Assembly: GCF_030506285.1 (NCBI RefSeq)
Contig: NZ_CP119422.1
Coordinates: 6,373,501-6,437,500, forward strand
Direction: 5' to 3'
DNA length: 64,000 nucleotides
Source: Catalinimonas niigatensis
GTDB taxonomy: Bacteria; Bacteroidota; Bacteroidia; Cytophagales; Cyclobacteriaceae
The notes below the pieces were generated by a model. The model had not been told where the DNA came from. It did no database searches and saw only the letters and a program-made list of their open reading frames with translations. Shown here piece by piece: positions 8,126-16,922 of the stretch (position 1 is its first letter; each line of letters starts with the position of its first letter). The position numbers and the translations under genes were made by a program.

Positions 8126-11100
8126 ATGTTAAATCAACTGATTAAGTTTTTTTTATACAACCGTCTGGTGACGGTACTCATACTGCTGTTTCTGCTGGGC
8201 TGGGGTATTGTGACTTCACCCTTTAATCTGGGACTAAGTTTCCTCCCACAAGACCCCGTAGCTGTTGATGCTATCCCTGATATTGGCGAAAACCAGCAGA
8301 TTGTCTTTACCGAATGGAAAGGTCGTTCTCCGCAAGATGTAGAGGATCAGATTACTTATCCATTGACTACTGCTATGCTGGGCATGCCTGGCGTCAAAAC
8401 CATCCGTTCTTCTTCTGCTTTTGGCTTTTCCAGCATCTACATCATCTTTGATGAGAATATTGAGTTTTACTGGAGTCGTTCACGGATTCTGGAAAAAATC
8501 AATGCGCTGCCTTCTGGTACACTGCCCGAAGGGGTTCAGCCTTCATTAGGACCAGATGCTACCGCTCTGGGTCAGATTTTCTGGTATACGCTGGAGGGTA
8601 AAGATGAACAGGGCAATACTACCGGAGGTTGGGATTTGCAGGAGCTACGTTCAGTGCAGGATTATCTGGTACGCTACGCATTGACTTCGGCCGAAGGAGT
8701 ATCAGAAGTAGCCTCCATTGGTGGATTTGTAAAAGAATATCAGGTAGAGATTGATCCTGATGCATTAAAAGCACATGGAGTTACCTTGACACAGGTAGCC
8801 CAGAGCGTCCGTAACAGCAATCTGGACGTAGGGGCCGGAACGATGGAAATCAATAAAGCAGAGTATTTTGTGCGGGGTTTAGGCTACATCAAAAGTCTGG
8901 AGGACCTGGAGAATGCAGTGGTTAAGGTAGAAAATAATACTCCGCTACGGATCAAGGATGTGGCAAGAGTACAATTTGGGCCTGCTAACCGTAGGGGAAT
9001 TCTGGATAAAGCAGGGGCTGAGGCAGTAGGAGGAGTAGTGGTAGCTCGTTATGGTTCTAATCCTCTGGAAGTCATCAACAATGTAAAAGACAAGATTGAG
9101 GAAATAGGAGGAGGGCTTCCTAGCAAAACTTTAGAAGATGGTACAGTCTCCCGTGTGGAAATTGTGCCCTTTTATGATCGTACCCAGCTTATACAGGAAA
9201 CGCTGGGAACCCTGGAAGAAGCCCTCTCTTTGGAAATTCTGATCACCGTCATCGTGATCATTGTGATGGTGGTCAATTTGCGGGCTTCTCTGCTGATTTC
9301 AGCTTTGCTTCCATTAGCAGTACTTATGTGTTTCATCGCCATGCGCTATACCGGGGTAGTGGCAAATATTGTCTCTTTGTCAGGAATTGCCATCGCTATT
9401 GGTACAGTGGTGGATGTGGGGATTATTCTCTCTGAAAACATTCTCAAACATATAGAAGCCAATCGGAATACTGGTAAGTCTTATCTGGATATTGTATATG
9501 AAGGTACTGTAGAAGTCGCCTCAGCCATTGTAACAGCGGTGGCCACCACCATCATCAGCTTTATTCCGGTATTCAGTTTACAAGCTGCGGAAGGTAAATT
9601 GTTTACACCTCTGGCTTTCACCAAAAGTTTTGTGCTGGCGGCAGCGGTATTTATTACTCTGATCATCATGCCTACCTTTGCGTATTGGTTCTTTTCCATC
9701 AGAATCAACAAGAAGAAATTCAGCATGGCAATCAATCTGGCAATCGTAGGATTGGGAGTTGTGACGATGTTTTACGGCTGGCCATGGGTAGGTGTATTTC
9801 TGCTGCTGATTGGAATAGTTAATTTCCTTGCCTCCTGGGAACATCCTAAACTCTTATGGATCACATCTTATCGGCTTTGGATTAATATTGGCATTACGCT
9901 GGCTTTGATCACATTCTGGCTTACAGCTGAGTGGCTGCCCTTGGGTGCGGGAGTAAGCCTTTTACTCAACTTTATCTTTGTAGTGCTAGGCATAGGGATT
10001 ATCCTGGGAGGATTTCTTCTTTTTCATCATTACTATACACTTATTCTTCGTTGGTGCCTCCGATACAAAGCGATTTTTATCATCATTCCGATGAGTCTGG
10101 TGCTTTGGGGAGCAGTCATCTGGCAGGGATTTGAAGGGATTTTTGGTGGGTTTAGCCGAGTCCTTGAAAAGGTAAATGTAAACATGCGTGGCACTGATTT
10201 CTATTCTGATTTGCAGCATGCCTTTCCCGGAATAGGAGAGGAGTTTATGCCGGCACTGGATGAAGGCGCATTTCTCTTGATGCCTACTTCCATGCCGCAT
10301 GCCGGTATAGAGGAAAATAAAGCTACGCTACAAAAACTGGATATGCTGGTTACCGCTATCCCCGAAGTACAGTCGGTAGTAGGGAAACTGGGAAGGGCAG
10401 AATCTTCACTGGACCCTGCGCCTATTTCTATGTACGAAAATGTTATCAACTACAAAAGTGAGTACCTGACCGATGAAAATGGACGGCGTATGCGCTTCCG
10501 TACCGATGATGATGGCAATTTTTTGATGCAAAAGGAAAATACAGTAGTTATCCTTACTGCAGAAGAAACGCCTTATATAGATACAGATTTACTGATACCC
10601 GATGACGATGGGCAGTATTTCAGACAGTGGCGGAATGAGATTCAGTCTCCCGACGACATTTGGAGTGAAATTGTCAAGGCTACTCGTTTGCCGGGAGTAA
10701 CGTCTGCACCTAAACTACAGCCCATAGAAACAAGATTGGTGATGTTGCAGACCGGCATGCGTGCGCCTATGGGCATCAAGGTAAAAGGACCTGATCTGCA
10801 AACCATTGAAGCTTTCGGCCTGGAACTGGAACGTTATCTCAAAGAAGTACCTGCGGTTAAAAATGAAGCGGTCTTTGCCGAAAGAATCGTAGGCAAGCCC
10901 TATATGGAAATACAGATTGACCGTGAAAAGATTGCCCGCTATGGACTAGGCATCCAGGATGTACAGGATTATATTGAAGTGGCGGTTGGCGGAATCATGT
11001 TAAGCACCAGTGTAGAAGGCAGAGAACGCTATCCTATTCGGGTACGCTACCCTCGTGAGCTGAGAGATAACCCCGATCAGATACAACAAATATTGATCCC

Positions 11101-11950
11101 TACACCGTCCGGTACCCAGATACCTTTGGGCGAAGTGAGTAGTATAAAATATGTACAAGGGCCTCAGATGATCAAAAGCGAAGATACTTTTCTGGTTTCT
11201 TATGTACTGTTTGACAAAAGCCCCGGCTATTCGGAAGTGGAAACAGTAGAAGCAGCCCAGGCTTACCTGCAACAAAAAATTGACAGTGGTGAACTGGAAG
11301 TTCCTGCTGGTGTGAGCTACCGCTTTTCGGGCAGTTACGAAAATCAGCTCAGGGCGGCGCAGAGGCTGAGTATTGTGATTCCTGTCTGTCTGCTGGTCAT
11401 CTTTCTGATCCTTTACTTCCAGTTCCGTTCAGTAAGCACCTCGCTGATGGTATTCAGTGGAATTGCCGTGGCCTTTGCCGGAGGTTTTATCCTGATCTGG
11501 CTCTATGGACATGATTGGTTTTTCAACTTCTCTCTTTTAGGTACAGATATGCGGGATCTCTTCCAGGTCAAGACGGTCTACCTCAGCGTAGCCGTTTGGG
11601 TAGGATTTATCGCCCTCTTTGGCATTGCTACCGACGATGGCGTACTGATTGCTACTTATCTGGACCAGTCTTTTGACAGAAACAGAACCAAGACGATTCC
11701 TGAGATCAGAGCGGCGGTAGTGGAAGCAGGTCAAAAGAGAGTGCGTCCGGCGCTGATGACTTCTGCTACCACGTTGCTGGCCTTGCTACCGGTGCTCACC
11801 TCCTCAGGACGTGGTTCTGATATCATGATTCCAATGGCTATTCCGATTTTCGGAGGGATGTGTGTGGCGCTGATTACGCTTTTCGTCGTACCCACGCTTT
11901 ATTGTTGGAGAGAAGAGAAGCGAGTTCAAGGTTCAAAGTTGAAAGTTTGA
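8126..11950 (+). CDS. CusA/CzcA-type heavy-metal RND efflux pump
   Basis: 1274 residues, well above the roughly 1040 of E. coli CusA. The N-terminal transmembrane segment is followed by the DAIPDIGENQQIV and WKGRSPQDVEDQITYPL motifs of heavy-metal RND pumps. The transmembrane relay contains V-V-D-V-G-I near residue 430, whose Asp corresponds to the proton-relay acid. EEFMPALDEGAFLLMP and the Met-rich stretches after it match the CusA porter domain that handles Cu(I)/Ag(I). Two insertions explain the extra length: about 100 residues with several additional hydrophobic segments (near 535-640), and an Asp-rich loop near 785-835. It should act with the TolC and CusB-type proteins encoded downstream. 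The last eight codons run through a heptamer repeat. Confidence 0.93.
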   Translation: MLNQLIKFFLYNRLVTVLILLFLLGWGIVTSPFNLGLSFLPQDPVAVDAIPDIGENQQIVFTEWKGRSPQDVEDQITYPLTTAMLGMPGVKTIRSSSAFGFSSIYIIFDENIEFYWSRSRILEKINALPSGTLPEGVQPSLGPDATALGQIFWYTLEGKDEQGNTTGGWDLQELRSVQDYLVRYALTSAEGVSEVASIGGFVKEYQVEIDPDALKAHGVTLTQVAQSVRNSNLDVGAGTMEINKAEYFVRGLGYIKSLEDLENAVVKVENNTPLRIKDVARVQFGPANRRGILDKAGAEAVGGVVVARYGSNPLEVINNVKDKIEEIGGGLPSKTLEDGTVSRVEIVPFYDRTQLIQETLGTLEEALSLEILITVIVIIVMVVNLRASLLISALLPLAVLMCFIAMRYTGVVANIVSLSGIAIAIGTVVDVGIILSENILKHIEANRNTGKSYLDIVYEGTVEVASAIVTAVATTIISFIPVFSLQAAEGKLFTPLAFTKSFVLAAAVFITLIIMPTFAYWFFSIRINKKKFSMAINLAIVGLGVVTMFYGWPWVGVFLLLIGIVNFLASWEHPKLLWITSYRLWINIGITLALITFWLTAEWLPLGAGVSLLLNFIFVVLGIGIILGGFLLFHHYYTLILRWCLRYKAIFIIIPMSLVLWGAVIWQGFEGIFGGFSRVLEKVNVNMRGTDFYSDLQHAFPGIGEEFMPALDEGAFLLMPTSMPHAGIEENKATLQKLDMLVTAIPEVQSVVGKLGRAESSLDPAPISMYENVINYKSEYLTDENGRRMRFRTDDDGNFLMQKENTVVILTAEETPYIDTDLLIPDDDGQYFRQWRNEIQSPDDIWSEIVKATRLPGVTSAPKLQPIETRLVMLQTGMRAPMGIKVKGPDLQTIEAFGLELERYLKEVPAVKNEAVFAERIVGKPYMEIQIDREKIARYGLGIQDVQDYIEVAVGGIMLSTSVEGRERYPIRVRYPRELRDNPDQIQQILIPTPSGTQIPLGEVSSIKYVQGPQMIKSEDTFLVSYVLFDKSPGYSEVETVEAAQAYLQQKIDSGELEVPAGVSYRFSGSYENQLRAAQRLSIVIPVCLLVIFLILYFQFRSVSTSLMVFSGIAVAFAGGFILIWLYGHDWFFNFSLLGTDMRDLFQVKTVYLSVAVWVGFIALFGIATDDGVLIATYLDQSFDRNRTKTIPEIRAAVVEAGQKRVRPALMTSATTLLALLPVLTSSGRGSDIMIPMAIPIFGGMCVALITLFVVPTLYCWREEKRVQGSKLKV

Positions 11951-11958
11951 AGTTTAGA
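11924..11958 (+). repeat. Five degenerate heptamer repeats across the pump gene's stop codon
   Basis: Units GTTCAAG, GTTCAAA, GTTGAAA, GTTTGAA and GTTTAGA follow one another without gaps. They encode the last residues of the pump (VQGSKLKV) and include its stop codon, so the C terminus appears to be repeat-derived. Confidence 0.65.
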
Positions 11959-11968
11959 AAATTGAAAT

Positions 11969-12073
11969 ATGATAATGAATAAAGACTATAGGCAGATGAT
12001 GGAGTTATATCAGAGACTACAACTTGAGCTTAATAACTTCATCACAACCACCTCCAAAAGCGCAAGAAAATGA
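11969..12073 (+). CDS. Possible 34-residue peptide coupled to the TolC gene
   Basis: An ATG at 11969 (or 11975) opens a 34-codon frame encoding a polar, helix-prone, basic peptide (begins MIMNKDYRQMMELYQRL, ends in S-K-S-A-R-K). Its TGA overlaps the ATG of the TolC gene as ATGA (12070-12073), the arrangement used for translational coupling elsewhere in this operon. No signal peptide, membrane segment or known motif. It could be a true small gene, a leader peptide that only serves coupling, or chance. The exact overlap is the main argument for it. Confidence 0.4.
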   Translation: MIMNKDYRQMMELYQRLQLELNNFITTTSKSARK

Positions 12074-13341
12074 ACACTCTCAATACTATATATTTTTCTT
12101 TATTTCTCTTTATTTCCCTATTAGGAATAGAAGAGGCTTTTGCTCAGGACTTAAATAACTACCTTGAAGATGCTGCTGAAAATAATCCAGGATTGAAAGC
12201 AAAATATCAGGAGTATCTTTCTGCTTTGGAAAAAACACCACAAATGGGTGCATTGCCTGATCCCAGGCTAAGTTTTGGCTATTTTATCAATCCTGTGCAA
12301 ACCAGGGCAGGTGACCAGGTAGCTCGTATCTCTTTGGAACAAATGCTGCCTTGGTTTGGAACACTAAAAGCCCGGAAAGATGCAGCAACGCAGGAAGCCA
12401 AAGTACGTTTTGAAGCATTTATGCAGTTACGAAATGAGCTCTACTTTAATGTGAAAAAGGCTTATTTTCAGCTTTACAACATTCAGCAGAACATGAAGCT
12501 TAGTAAGGATAATCTTAAAATCCTTGAATCGTATGAGCGTGTTGCTACCCAGAAATATGAAAATGATCTTGCTTCAATGGTGGATATTCTGAGGGTACAA
12601 ATACAAATCAGAAATGAAAGGAACAAACTGCTTACGCTGGAAGAAAATCTCTCTGCCCAGTATGCTCAGCTAAATGCACTGCTCAACAGAGCGCCTGATG
12701 CTATGACGGAAATCCCTGAGGTTTTGCCTTCATCATTTAATTTAATGAATACCGATAGCTTAAGAACTCTGATACTGGAGAACCATCCTTCTTTAAGTAT
12801 TCTTAGAGAAGAAAGCAGATTGCTGGAAAGGGAAGCCCGTCTGGCAGATTTAAGTAGCAGACCGGAAATCGGCGTTGGAATTGACTATGGTTTTATGAGG
12901 GCACGTACGGATATGGAAGTACCTGACAACGGAATGGATATGATCATGCCTATGGTAAGCATGTCAATCCCTATATTTAATAAAAACAAGTATACGGCTG
13001 CCCGTCAGGAGGTAAAGTTCAGGCAGGAAAATAATGTGCTGGCCACTGAATCTCAGCAGAATGAACTGATGGCTATTCTGGAAACCGCACTTAGCGATTA
13101 TCAGATTACCCAAAACAAAGTTCAGTTGTACGAAGCACAGATTGAAAGCACTCAGCAGGCAATTAATATTCTCAATAATGCGTATGAAACTACCAGTCAG
13201 AGTTTTGAAGAGGTATTAGAATTTCAGATGCAAATTCTCGAATACAAAATCATGCTGAATGAAGCTTTGACAGCAGCAAGGATTGCCCGAGCCAGGTTAG
13301 ATGAACTGATTGCAGCGGAAGTTATAATGAATAATAAATGA
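12070..13341 (+). CDS. TolC-family outer-membrane efflux channel
   Basis: 423 residues with a signal peptide (cleavage near A-F-A-Q, residue 26). The body consists of two repeated coiled-coil halves typical of outer-membrane efflux proteins: long amphipathic helices around residues 120-200 and 320-415, with the N-P-x-L-K-A-like start and the G-A-L-P-D-P-R motif near residue 60 that recurs in metal-RND TolC proteins. It would form the trimeric outer-membrane duct for the pump and adaptor encoded on either side. It starts within the stop codon of the small upstream ORF and is followed after 13 bp by the TlpA-like gene. Confidence 0.9.
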   Translation: MNTLNTIYFSLFLFISLLGIEEAFAQDLNNYLEDAAENNPGLKAKYQEYLSALEKTPQMGALPDPRLSFGYFINPVQTRAGDQVARISLEQMLPWFGTLKARKDAATQEAKVRFEAFMQLRNELYFNVKKAYFQLYNIQQNMKLSKDNLKILESYERVATQKYENDLASMVDILRVQIQIRNERNKLLTLEENLSAQYAQLNALLNRAPDAMTEIPEVLPSSFNLMNTDSLRTLILENHPSLSILREESRLLEREARLADLSSRPEIGVGIDYGFMRARTDMEVPDNGMDMIMPMVSMSIPIFNKNKYTAARQEVKFRQENNVLATESQQNELMAILETALSDYQITQNKVQLYEAQIESTQQAINILNNAYETTSQSFEEVLEFQMQILEYKIMLNEALTAARIARARLDELIAAEVIMNNK

Positions 13342-13354
13342 TAAATAAATACCC

Positions 13355-13876
13355 ATGATAAAAAATACTTTATACCCAACCCTCATAGCCTTAATGTTGC
13401 TCGTAACAGCATGTAACTCTTCAGGTCAGCAGGACACGAGTCAAACTTCTGCTGAGGAGAATGAGCAGGCACAGGAGCAAACAGGGCCTCTAAGCAAGGT
13501 AGCAATAGCCGATCTGGAAGGAAAACCTATTCAACTGGAGGAGTATGCAGGAAAGACCATCGTGCTCAATTTTTGGGCTACCTGGTGTAAACCTTGTATT
13601 GTAGAAATGCCTTCTATGGTAGAAGCCAGAGCTTCTTTGGGAGATGAGTTTGTGTTCCTTCTGGCTTCTGATGAAAGTACGGAAAAGATCAGCAAGTTTG
13701 TAGAGAAGCAACAAATAGATTTGCCTTTTGTACAGCTCCAGAACGGAGTGCAAAACCTACAGATTACCGCGCTCCCTACCACCTGGATCATACGAGATGG
13801 GAAAATCCTGAAAGAGATCATTGGAGCTATGGAATGGAATACTGAGGAAAATATTGAGGAATTAAAAAATTTATGA
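13355..13876 (+). CDS. TlpA-like thioredoxin-fold lipoprotein
   Basis: 173 residues. The signal peptide ends in L-V-T-A-C (lipidation at Cys20). A Ser/Gln/Glu-rich linker follows (21-45), then a thioredoxin fold with the active site WCKPC (77-81, Cys78 and Cys81) after the N-F-W-A-T strand, and a cis-Pro region A-L-P-T-T near residue 147. Such TlpA/ResA-type proteins keep periplasmic cysteines reduced or deliver electrons to cuproproteins. Its place between TolC and a Cys-rich lipoprotein in a metal efflux operon suggests it maintains the Cys motifs of neighbouring proteins (inference). The stop overlaps the next ATG (ATGA). Confidence 0.9.
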   Translation: MIKNTLYPTLIALMLLVTACNSSGQQDTSQTSAEENEQAQEQTGPLSKVAIADLEGKPIQLEEYAGKTIVLNFWATWCKPCIVEMPSMVEARASLGDEFVFLLASDESTEKISKFVEKQQIDLPFVQLQNGVQNLQITALPTTWIIRDGKILKEIIGAMEWNTEENIEELKNL

Positions 13877-15117
13877 GAATCTGTTTATTATTTGTTCTGA
13901 ATATAAGCCTTCTGGCCTGTCAGCCTTCTTCCACCACTGAAACGGAGAAGGAGCAATGGAAACTGATGGCCTTACCCTCTCCGGCATCTTCACAGAGCGG
14001 TGAACCTAATCTGTTTGTTTCAGAAAAAGGTGAAATGTATCTGTCCTGGATAGATGGTCTGGAAAATGATACACATGCCCTCAGCTTTGCCAAGTGGGAA
14101 GGTGAGCAATGGTCAGTACCACAGACCATCGCTCAGGATAGCGGATGGTTTGTCAATTGGGCTGATTTCCCTTCGCTGGTTGTACACGAAAATTTTATGG
14201 CAGCCCACTGGCTGGCCAAAAGTGCCGGAGGTACCTATGATTACGATGTGAAGGTAGCAGTGTCTCAGGATCAGGGAAAAAGCTGGTCCGCCCCTTTTGT
14301 GCTCCATCAGGATGGGGTTCCGGCAGAACATGGATTTGTCAGCATGTTGCCCTATGATCGGGATAAAGTATTTGCCATTTGGCTGGATGGACGTTTTACC
14401 AAAAGTGCTACCCATGAAGCACATGGAGAGGAGCATGGAGGCGCCATGACTTTGCATGCTACTACCTTCGATTATTCTGGCAATATGGGCGAAGAGGCGG
14501 AACTGGATCACCGTATCTGTGACTGCTGCCAAACAGATGTTGTCAATACCGATCAAGGTTTAGTTGTGGTCTACCGCGATCGATCTGAAGAAGAAATCAG
14601 GGATATTTATATTACACGCCAAGTAAATGAGGAATGGACTGCACCCCAAGCGGTATATGCAGATCAATGGCAGCTCAAGGGCTGCCCTGTGAATGGCCCG
14701 GCCATCGCTGCGGAAGGTCAGCATGTCGCAGTAGCCTGGTTTACTGCTGCGGATAATACTCCTAAAGTACAGATGGCTTTTTCTGATGACTATGGGGCAA
14801 GCTTTTCCCAACCAGTACAAATAGACCACGGCAAGCCTTTGGGCAGGGTAGATGTTATTGTGTTGAATGATGAGCAGATGATGGTCAGCTGGATGGAAGC
14901 CAATAATGAGGGAGCGGAGATTCGTGCTGCTGTACTGAATACCAGCTTACAGTTGCTCACTGACAAACGTATTGCCCATACCGCCTCCTCCCGGTCCAGT
15001 GGTTTTCCCATAATGGAAAAGACAGATGAACAGGTGTACTTCGCCTGGACGAATGTAAAAGAAGAAAGCGCGCAGATTATGACTGCAATCTTAGATATGA
15101 AAGAAATACGCCCATGA
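13873..15117 (+). CDS. Lipoprotein with sialidase-like Asp boxes and a CDCC motif
   Basis: 414 residues. The lipobox is L-L-A-C (Cys16). The rest looks like a six-bladed sialidase-type beta-propeller: Asp-box-like repeats such as SQDQGKSW and SDDYGASF, with repeated W-x-D-G/W-L strands. The usual sialidase arginine triad could not be assigned, so glycosidase activity is doubtful. Distinctive are a His-rich loop near residues 180-195 (H-E-A-H-G-E-E-H-G-G) and Cys216-Asp-Cys218-Cys219 after H-R-I, both plausible metal sites. Its stop and start overlap those of its neighbours by ATGA, so it belongs firmly to the metal operon. A periplasmic metal-binding role is inference. Confidence 0.8.
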   Translation: MRICLLFVLNISLLACQPSSTTETEKEQWKLMALPSPASSQSGEPNLFVSEKGEMYLSWIDGLENDTHALSFAKWEGEQWSVPQTIAQDSGWFVNWADFPSLVVHENFMAAHWLAKSAGGTYDYDVKVAVSQDQGKSWSAPFVLHQDGVPAEHGFVSMLPYDRDKVFAIWLDGRFTKSATHEAHGEEHGGAMTLHATTFDYSGNMGEEAELDHRICDCCQTDVVNTDQGLVVVYRDRSEEEIRDIYITRQVNEEWTAPQAVYADQWQLKGCPVNGPAIAAEGQHVAVAWFTAADNTPKVQMAFSDDYGASFSQPVQIDHGKPLGRVDVIVLNDEQMMVSWMEANNEGAEIRAAVLNTSLQLLTDKRIAHTASSRSSGFPIMEKTDEQVYFAWTNVKEESAQIMTAILDMKEIRP

Positions 15118-16913
15118 CACTTAAATCAAAAACGCTACTCAGATATATACTGATGCTTGCCTTAGGCATGTTGCTTGGCTGGATGTTTTTTGTTCCACCC
15201 CATGTAGAACCTGAAGAGCATGAGCATGAATTTGTGCCTACAGAAACAGCCGAGGGTACCATCTGGACTTGCGCTATGCATCCTCAAATCCGTCAGAATG
15301 AACCCGGCGACTGTCCTATTTGCGGAATGGATCTTATCCCTCTGGAAGCCCATGAAGAAGAGGCAGGCGAAGCTAATCCCTATCAACTTACCATGAGTGC
15401 TGAGGCGGTGAAACTGGCGAATGTGCAGACCACTAAAATTGGTACAGTGGGGACTTATTCAGAAAATGCCAAAGAACTTTTGCTCAACGGAAAAATTGAA
15501 GTCAACGAAAGGAACAAGCTGTCTCAGACGGTTTTTTTTCCGGGGAGGATTGAAAAATTGTATGTGAACTATGAAGGTGAAATGGTACAGAAAGGACAAA
15601 CTGTAGCGCTGATGTATGCTCCCAAATTGCTTACAGCCCAACAGGAATTACTAGAGGCTTTGAAGTTTCAAGATACCAATCCTTCGTTGCTGCAAGCAGC
15701 CAAGCGTAAATTAAAACTGTGGAAACTGTCGGATCAGCAAATTGAGCAAGTGATGGAAAGTGGCGAAGTGATTACTTACTGGCCCCTCCGCGCAAATGTG
15801 TCAGGCGTGATTACCAACATCAATCTGGAAGCCGGAGAATACGTGAATGAAGGAGAGATGCTTTTTGAAGTGGCAGACCTGAGCAAATTATGGGCAGTAT
15901 TTGATGCTTACGAAAGTAACCTGAACTGGATCAAAGAAGGTGATGTCATCAAATTTAGTGTAGCGGCCTATCCGGATAAAGATTTTAGTGGTAAAGTAAA
16001 TTTCATAGATCCTTTCATAGATCCTCAAAGCCGGGTGGCCAGGATAAGAACCGAAGTGACGAATGATGAAGGCTTATTGAAACCTGCCATGTTTGCCCGT
16101 GGACGGCTAAGCAGTGGGCAGCAAAAGATGTCAATAACAGGTCAGGAAGATGCGCTGCTGATTCCCAAGTCTGCCGTGATGTGGACCGGCAAACGTTCGG
16201 TCGTATACGTAAAAGTGCAGCAAACCAATGTGCCTACCTATGAGATGCGCGAAGTCTCATTAGGAGCAAGCTTGAGCGATGCTTATCTGGTAGAAGAAGG
16301 TTTGTCTTCAGGAGAAGAGGTGGTAACCAACGGAACCTTTACAGTGGATGCGGCGGCCCAACTCAACAACAAAGCCAGCATGATGAACCGCAATATTCAG
16401 GTGAAATCAGCAGAGAAAGACCCCGGAGAACTAAAACTGGATGCCCCTGATTTTATAACTGCCACACCCGATGCATTTAGAACACAGTTACAGAGAATGT
16501 TGGAAGAATACCTGGAGATGAAAGATGCGTTTGTGAATTCTGAAGAAGACGGAGTACAGCAAAAAGCCAATAATATTTTGGCTTCGCTGGAAAGCATAGA
16601 CATGGGGCTTCTACCTCATGAACCTCATAAGTACTGGATGGAAAGACTGGAAGAAATTAAAGCGTCTGCTGAGGCTATAGCAGAAACGGAAAATATTGAT
16701 ACCCAGAGAAAACATTTCAAGATATTGTCCAAAAGTGTCATTCAGGCGGCAAGGGCATTCGGAACGGCAGAAAAATTGTATGTACAATACTGTCCTATGG
16801 CTGATAATGATGAAGGTGCGAATTGGCTCAGCCTGTCCGAGGAAATCCGCAATCCCTATTATGGGGATATGATGCTGACCTGCGGTAATGTAGAAAATAT
16901 TATTAACCCATAA
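15114..16913 (+). CDS. CusB-type RND adaptor with metal-binding head and DUF3347 tail
   Basis: 599 residues. After an N-terminal membrane anchor (about 8-27) comes a heavy-metal-binding domain: W-T-C-A-M-H-P near 51-57 and CPICGMDL (67-74), with Cys53, Met55, His56, Cys67, Cys70 and Met72 as likely ligands. The periplasmic adaptor core (lipoyl-like, alpha-hairpin, beta-barrel) runs from about 100 to 420. The C-terminal 145 residues form a DUF3347 domain ending in QYCPMADNDEGANWLS and I-R-N-P-Y-Y-G-D. Such adaptors bind Cu(I)/Ag(I) and hand it to the pump. The tail is paralogous to the next gene. Confidence 0.92.
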   Translation: MTLKSKTLLRYILMLALGMLLGWMFFVPPHVEPEEHEHEFVPTETAEGTIWTCAMHPQIRQNEPGDCPICGMDLIPLEAHEEEAGEANPYQLTMSAEAVKLANVQTTKIGTVGTYSENAKELLLNGKIEVNERNKLSQTVFFPGRIEKLYVNYEGEMVQKGQTVALMYAPKLLTAQQELLEALKFQDTNPSLLQAAKRKLKLWKLSDQQIEQVMESGEVITYWPLRANVSGVITNINLEAGEYVNEGEMLFEVADLSKLWAVFDAYESNLNWIKEGDVIKFSVAAYPDKDFSGKVNFIDPFIDPQSRVARIRTEVTNDEGLLKPAMFARGRLSSGQQKMSITGQEDALLIPKSAVMWTGKRSVVYVKVQQTNVPTYEMREVSLGASLSDAYLVEEGLSSGEEVVTNGTFTVDAAAQLNNKASMMNRNIQVKSAEKDPGELKLDAPDFITATPDAFRTQLQRMLEEYLEMKDAFVNSEEDGVQQKANNILASLESIDMGLLPHEPHKYWMERLEEIKASAEAIAETENIDTQRKHFKILSKSVIQAARAFGTAEKLYVQYCPMADNDEGANWLSLSEEIRNPYYGDMMLTCGNVENIINP

Positions 16914-16922
16914 AATTGTATC

